From the NCBI GenBank assembly GCA_015039315.1, contig WIDE01000135.1, positions 16,079 through 75,712 on the forward strand: a stretch of 59,634 nucleotides of DNA, read 5' to 3'. The DNA comes from Clavulina sp. PMI_390. Taxonomy: Eukaryota; Basidiomycota; Agaricomycetes; Cantharellales; Hydnaceae. Shown here piece after piece: positions 54,033 to 59,634 of this stretch. The position numbers and the translations under genes were made by a program. A model generated the notes under the pieces. The model did not search any database, was not told the DNA's origin, and saw nothing but the letters and a program-made list of their open reading frames with translations. Numbering within the stretch: position 1 is the first letter of the stretch; the number at the start of each line of letters is the position of its first letter.

Positions 54033-57000
54033 AGGGTATACTAGCTATATACAACACATTAACTCCGTTGCATTTAATATTGGCGTAGCCAGAGCATATT
54101 ATCCATCATTGCTATGCTGCGATATGAAACTAAGCCTGAATATCCTCGAAAGATTTCCTGAGCCGCGTTAAGGCGCACTCAATCCCGTGCAGCCTCGGCT
54201 ATATCTATGAAAATGTGCCAAGGTAGAGGGAAATTCCTGAGTCACCCAAAAGAGTCCCGACGGTGATGGAGTATTCCCCAGGCCCTGTTACCAAAGCGCG
54301 GCGAGGGAGCAAGTGACTCCAAGAACAAATGGACAATGATCCTCGGCGCCCCTAACTTTATTCGCTCATCGAAGTGAATAGAACTAGGCTCGGTAACGTC
54401 CCGGATCTCCGTACGAGATAGCAGAGGAAGGTAGTCAGTTGAGAAGTGATCCGCCGCCGTGGTGCGGAAATGCACAATGAGGCGCAGCGTCTGGCCGGGG
54501 GCCGCCTACTAGGGAGGATTTGCATATGATCAGAACGAGCCGTAGCGCAATAAGGGCCAGGATTGAAGAGAATAAATAGGTTATCGCTCGTACAAACTGA
54601 CGTACTTTTCTGGAAGCCGGAGAGTCCTATCAACATATTTGGGGCTTGGTGTGTGCACGCAACAAGTTATCTTCCTCGCCGTAGGAAGCAATCTCACTAG
54701 CGACCGTTACCCCAATAATTATTGATTTTGGTCTCATACGTTGCTGTAGGTTCTGGCGGCGTCGTTGCTCGGCATCAGAGGGCTCGAGGACCCTACTTTT
54801 GAGTCTCGTGCCCTTAGTTGGGAGTAGTTGTCGTATAAGCCACTGTGGATCATGAAAACCAATTCGGAGCGATAGAAGAAGCTCCGATTGTAGCTCAGGA
54901 GAATGCTGTACCAATATATGTGGCTAACAATCGCCATGACCCCACTATCACAAGGCAAGGAGTCGAGTCATGGATGGAAGGAAATAGCATGTGGGGGGTC
55001 GTGTGCTATTTGCAGAGCTCAAGACTATAGATGTCGCAAGACGAGTGGCAACAGCTGATTTGAGGAGATCATGAAGGGGAAGGGAGGGAAAACATGGCTA
55101 ATTCGGACGGATCGGAGGGTGCATTCATTCTATGGCGATACCAGCTTGGTCGAACGCGCACCGCTATTGGCATGGATTCCGAGACAGCTCAACGCTCAGG
55201 TGGATTGGCGCCGTTTGAACCCATATAGCGATCGCGACGAACATCCTTGGGCTCGAAGGTATGCGTATAGGTCCCGTATGGAGTCCGATACTGTATTTCG
55301 TACCCGCCATCCTGGAGTAGGTAAGAGCGAATGGGTAGCGGCGCCTCTCGACTGTGTAGCTGATGAGATAAAAGCGCTTACAGGCATTAGGCCGGCTGAG
55401 GCTAAGATGAGTACAGTGACGACCACAGCAACGAACCATGGCCCTTTGGCAAGTCTCAGATGGACTCGGTCGCCTTGCTGAGGCCGAGGCGACTAACGGA
55501 GTTCAACGAGCGGGATACTTCGCCATCAGGCGGCCGGTTGGTATGAAGTTAGCAAGCTCACCTGATTGAGATTTGGCATGACTAGTTTGTGAAAGTTCAA
55601 GGAGATGGAACGAGGTCAGGATGAGATGCAGCGAGCAAATTCCGCTAATGTGTCTCGAGGATGCATCGGCTGAATCCGATCGACGCCGAGACTTTTTGTA
55701 AGACCTCGCGTCGTTCATGGTAGGGGCTAGAGGAGCTATTCATTGAGGCAAAATGAGTACTATCAGCGGGTCCGATAATTCTATGAAGGAGGCGAGGCCT
55801 AAAACATAGTGAGGTTCCATTTGAAGCCGTTGTGATCGTTCCGACCCAGATATAGAAGCCTCAAGTGTGGAGGTGGCCATGAAGCAAAATCGAACGATTT
55901 CGAGTGTATGCATGCGGTGCGGTACTGAAAACGGGGGGCCCAACTCGTTCCTCCGCCGCTTTGGTGACTCAATATTCATCCCACCCTCCCGAAACTAAGT
56001 ATTTCCGTGATAATGATGGATTGAAACCTGATCGGCGCCGAGAAGCCATCGGTGCCGCCTTGAATCATCCAATGCAAGGTTCAGGCATGCAACGGCCAAT
56101 GCTGTCCAGTCGATCTTCAAAATGCAGAAAGCTGCTACGTCCAGTCAAGTTCCAAGGAAGGCGGGCAATATTCTAACACCGCCACAACGGCGGAGCGGCG
56201 CCTCTAAGACCGCTGCTGCAAATATTGGCGCGTCTAGAGGGCACAGCATGAGCGATTTGCATTCTCGTTTAGATTCGGGACCCGAGGTAGATGGCAGAAC
56301 CCGGCTTTAGCTTCTAGCCCAGTAAAATAATCCAGTTTGTCCCGAAACAAAAAACCGCCGAGACTTCAGGTATTATTTTGTGGTTTCAGTCAACATGGAT
56401 GGCCCGAGCGGTGAGCTCTAGGGAGAAAGGGGAGATGTTTTGTCATGAGAACTCTGAGAAAGAGTGTAGTCCACAAATCGGATGCGACACTTACTTTCTC
56501 TTTTATCGTGGTCCGACAGCAAGCCTGGCGGTTTCAAGTCAGCTGCTTGGACACCAGCGCCACTGCGGCACCACGAGTTCGTCCAAATTCAGCGCCCTCC
56601 AATCTTCACAGGCCAGACGGTCCGCTCATCCCCGAACGCAAGACCAAGCCTCGGCGGCGACTACATAAATGTTAAGTTCAAGTAGATCTCAAGGTGAGAC
56701 TGCAACTCACCGATCGAGGTATGCGCTGTCTCAAGTAAATCACAGAGAGTGAGACATAGAAGTATTCCTTCCACGGCGTTGGGCGCAGTAGACATCCTCG
56801 GCCCGCATCGCGGCGGTGCCAGCATGCAGGGCTAGTTGCGCGACAAGCCTAAGGGACTAAAAGAGGCCTATCGGGATAGTAGGAGCTATGAGTGAAACGA
56901 AAATTAGTGGAAACTCTGGAATGTGGAAATCGCAATAGAAGTGAGTGGGACAGCACCATGCAAGCCAAACGGGAGATTTAGGGGTGATTTGGACGTGAAC

Positions 57001-58574
57001 TCACCTTCGTCGTTGTTGATGTCGTGGGAAGAGACTGGCAAGATGAATAAACCCGGCAGGGGAAAAATCAGTGGGGGAGAGCTCTTCATACCTCTATCGA
57101 TTGGACAGCGCTCCAATGTCGTGGATTCATCGAGAGCAGCCCAGTTTACAGCCTGGGCATCTGATCTGATTAGCATCTCAAATGTATTTCGGCCCAAACT
57201 TGAGGTGGCGCTGGAAATCAGGATGGGATCTGCGATGTTATTAATGCGCACCGAACCTATCACTATCAAAGATCACCCGTAGAAAGCGGGACTACTCTCC
57301 ACATGTATACCGATTGGGAGAAGCGTGATGTTGGAGATCAGGGAGGGTAGGTTTTGTCAATTTCAGCACCCTCGGTAGTTTGTGCGGCAGTGCATACCTA
57401 TTAGCAAGAGCCGCGGCGGTTTAAGAGGCAGCTGTGAACTGCGATGAACGAAAATGGAGAGGTCTTCCGAACACAGCTTCTGATATTGTGGTGTTGTTCT
57501 ATTATCAGCCGCTATTGAAGGATGTAAGGAATCAAGCCGTCCAAAAGGAGTGGTCCAATGGTCAGATAGAAGCAGTCATGGGTTCATGGAGCGGGCAGTA
57601 CGCGAGGTAGACGAGTGAGATCATCAGGCGATTACAAAAGGAGCAGCAGCCCCAATATCAGGAATATATGAGATAGAACTGATAGTCCAGTCTGCCTAAA
57701 ATCATAGATTATGTGCATAGTGCCCATCGGTGGATCATCTTTGAACGAAGAATGAGGGACTCCAACGCCAATTAAGCGCCTGAACCATTTGGTGTTTGGT
57801 TGTTGCATGCTGTTTACTTTCTTGTGGCGAAAACCAGCGGACGCTGACACTGACCTCCCTCTCAGCATTGCTTATCCACATTTCAAACTCTCTTGATATC
57901 TCACAGAACATATCAGCTCGCTACAGGTGCTTCTTGGCTCGCTCTAAATCAACAATATTATGTCTTTCGCCCGGTTTCAACCAGCTCTCGTCCCATTCAG
58001 GCGAGTATGTGGTCATAACCGATCTGACCACAAAAACCACACAAATAGCCTCACCCCTTGAGAAGGAGATCATCTTTTAATGGACTCAGATGTGTCGTTG
58101 GGAGTGGGCCGCGCCTGTGTAGCATCATGTTGGCTTAGCCTTGATTGAGATGAGTGGCGTCATAATGCCGAATTCTGACTCCCTCCCACTTGCCGAATGT
58201 CATCACACGCCAGTAATTCTCGCACCTCGTAGTAAATAATGAGATTTTGCTTTGAGGCCCCATCTACCCGTTTGCCTATTTTGGCCTGTGATCCTTTTCA
58301 GTAAGCGATCTTCCATCGCCTTCGCGCCATGGCCGTGCCTATTACGTCTGTTAAATTCGTTTGGGAAGATTTAATAGTTATCCGAATACTAATCCTATAT
58401 GGAGAACGTGCTCCGGTAACATCACACACCATGTGGTAGACGGCAAAAAAAAAAAAAAAAAACTTTTTCTACCCTGCGTGGCATGGTACAAAAGTTTGAG
58501 CCATCCTACATACCAGAGCCCACTCTCAACGTCGCGGCTGGCTTGGTCCCACTATAGGCTCCCTGTGCTCCCCC
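54033..58574. other. Gene-poor island of about 4.5 kb
   Basis: No intact gene recognised. Several coding-like but broken stretches occur on the plus strand (54845-55210, 55071-55481, 55904-56310, 56480-56690). On the minus strand about 57269-56904 is a 121-codon frame without an ATG start that includes splice-like GTATGA and GTGAGT donors. None gave a family. The right 500 nt should contain the promoter of the transporter gene. Confidence 0.35.
58445..58462. repeat. Poly(A) run of 18
   Basis: A homopolymer of A about 115 nt before the transporter start codon. Poly(dA:dT) tracts exclude nucleosomes in fungal promoters, so it may help transcription. It could also be the 3' end of a retroposed sequence. 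Confidence 0.6.
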
Positions 58575-59634
58575 ATGGCAAACTCACTACAGCACTTGCC
58601 CATTGAGGATCATGCAGCCAAGTACAACATTGACAGAAAGGAGATTAGCCTTGACGTGGGTTACGGTGTAGACGCGATCGCAGAGAAGGAGGGCCCCGAA
58701 GACGAGGTGGAGCTGGACGCTGTAGGACCCACACATGACGCTGATGCCCAAAGAGGGGTGCAGGAGATTGAGGCCCTTACCTCAGTGTGGAGCAAAACCT
58801 CCCTGGTTGTCGCCTATGGAATGATCTGGATCATCTACTTCCTCATGCTCATGCAGGAGACTTCGCTCTCTACGCTGACGACTTTTGTGACGTCGGGGTT
58901 TGCGGCTCACTCCCTGACGCCCACAGTCACCGTCGTTGCCGGCATCGTGGCTGGTGTTCTTGCACTCACCGTAGCCAAGATCCTTGACGTCTTCGGCCGG
59001 CCTCAGGGCTACGCTATCTCCATCACCATTACCACCATTGGTCTTATAATGATGGCATTGTGTCATACCGTCGAAACCTATGCCGCAGCTGATGTCTTCT
59101 GGAATGTTGGGCAGAGCTCCATGCTCTACACTCTCAAGTAGGCGATTTCATTATCACCACACGCCGCAAACCTGCTGACATCTCAATATTGTCCATTCTC
59201 CTCGATCGTCTTCAATCATTCACTCCTAGCATCTTTATCGCTGACACCTCTGCACTGCACAATCGAGGCCTTATGACCGCCTTCTCCTCTTCCCCCAACC
59301 TCATCACTACCTGGATCGTGGGGTATTTCAACGATGCATACATCAACGGCTCTGGTTGGCGGTGGGCCTTTGGCACATTTGCGATCCTAGTTCCTGTGAT
59401 CACATTACCACTTTTTGGGCTCTTCTGGTTCAATCTAAGGAAGGCCAAGAAGCTAGGCGTCATTCAAAAGCACCAAAGGTGAGAGTTCGGTTTTACGGAA
59501 TTTTCCTTTGCATATCTGTTTCGGCCCCATTAATGTTCATTCATCTACAAACCCAGCGGAAGAACTGCTTGGCAGTCCTTCGTCTATTACTGCCGCGAAT
59601 TCGACGCTATCGGACTGCTACTCGTATCTCTAGG
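58575..59634 (+). CDS. Siderophore-iron MFS transporter (SIT/Mir family), 3' end outside window
   Basis: Exons 58575-59137, 59230-59478 and from 59557 to the window edge are in phase. The N-terminal 75 or so residues are cytosolic and acidic. Membrane helices follow: LVVAYGMIWIIYFLMLMQ, a loop STLTTFVTSGFAAHSL, VTVVAGIVAGVLALTVAKILDVFGRPQGYAI, and further helices with GQSSMLYTL, FIADTSALHNRGLMTAF, TWIVGYFNDAY and WRWAFGTFAILVPV. The TTFVTS loop, KILDVFGRPQGY and ADTSALHNRGL motifs match fungal siderophore transporters that import ferric siderophores by proton symport. No siderophore synthetase is in the window. I looked for GATA-type iron-regulatory sites upstream and saw no convincing one. 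Confidence 0.88.

Noticed and set aside
56904..57282. Opposed 119- and 121-codon frames as a lectin-like gene
   Set aside because: The minus frame begins with TTG. A weak resemblance to H-type lectin spacing could not be supported residue by residue, and the two frames overlap almost entirely.

Overview
This window looks like nuclear DNA of a filamentous basidiomycete, most likely an Agaricomycete. Genes are cut by many 45-70 nt introns with GT/GC...AG borders. The gene set is eukaryotic and fungal: F-box proteins, an RNA-dependent RNA polymerase, a DASH cryptochrome, a UreG urease chaperone, a siderophore transporter and a Nud1/Cdc11 scaffold. The repeated divergent F-box proteins recall Rhizoctonia-type genomes, but the order is an inference. 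All exon maps below were made by hand from splice signals, phase and family motifs.

Layout. 0-5 kb: an F-box gene running off the left edge, an F-box remnant, a long non-coding stretch and a possible 50-residue gene. 5.3-11.7 kb: a Gcn4-type bZIP factor (minus) and a divergent UPF0303/haem-degrading-domain gene (plus) with an exceptional 1.8 kb intron. 12.4-17.5 kb: a tandem array of three F-box paralogues, the third holding an assembly gap. 17.9-19.4 kb: ureG. 19.4-25.5 kb: a gene-poor island. 26.1-28.3 kb: a second protein with a Gcn4-like basic region but no leucine zipper, behind a complex upstream region. 30.7-34.3 kb: a coiled-coil protein, a membrane protein and the proteasome chaperone Nas2/PSMD9. 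34.4 kb: a small MITE-like inverted repeat. 35.2-41.1 kb: the Nud1/Cdc11 leucine-rich scaffold (1,793 aa). 41.3-46.1 kb: an RdRP with 14 frame-consistent exons. 46.4-48.8 kb: CRY-DASH in nine exons. 49.2-54.0 kb: another F-box gene, NOP56 and a small Cys/His-rich protein. 54.0-58.6 kb: a second gene-poor island. 58.6 kb to the end: the start of a siderophore-iron MFS transporter.

The genes do not form an operon or a metabolic cluster. Housekeeping functions (snoRNP, proteasome assembly, mitotic exit/septation scaffold, urease maturation) are mixed with regulators (two bZIP-like factors), RNA silencing (RdRP), a flavoprotein photoreceptor/photolyase and fast-evolving F-box genes. Themes worth following are very small exons (9-21 nt), a high share of GC-AG introns, Gcn4-type sites upstream of both bZIP-like genes, and decaying gene remnants. 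I found no convincing tRNA, rRNA, CRISPR or complete transposon. I did not find a clearly new multi-gene system.
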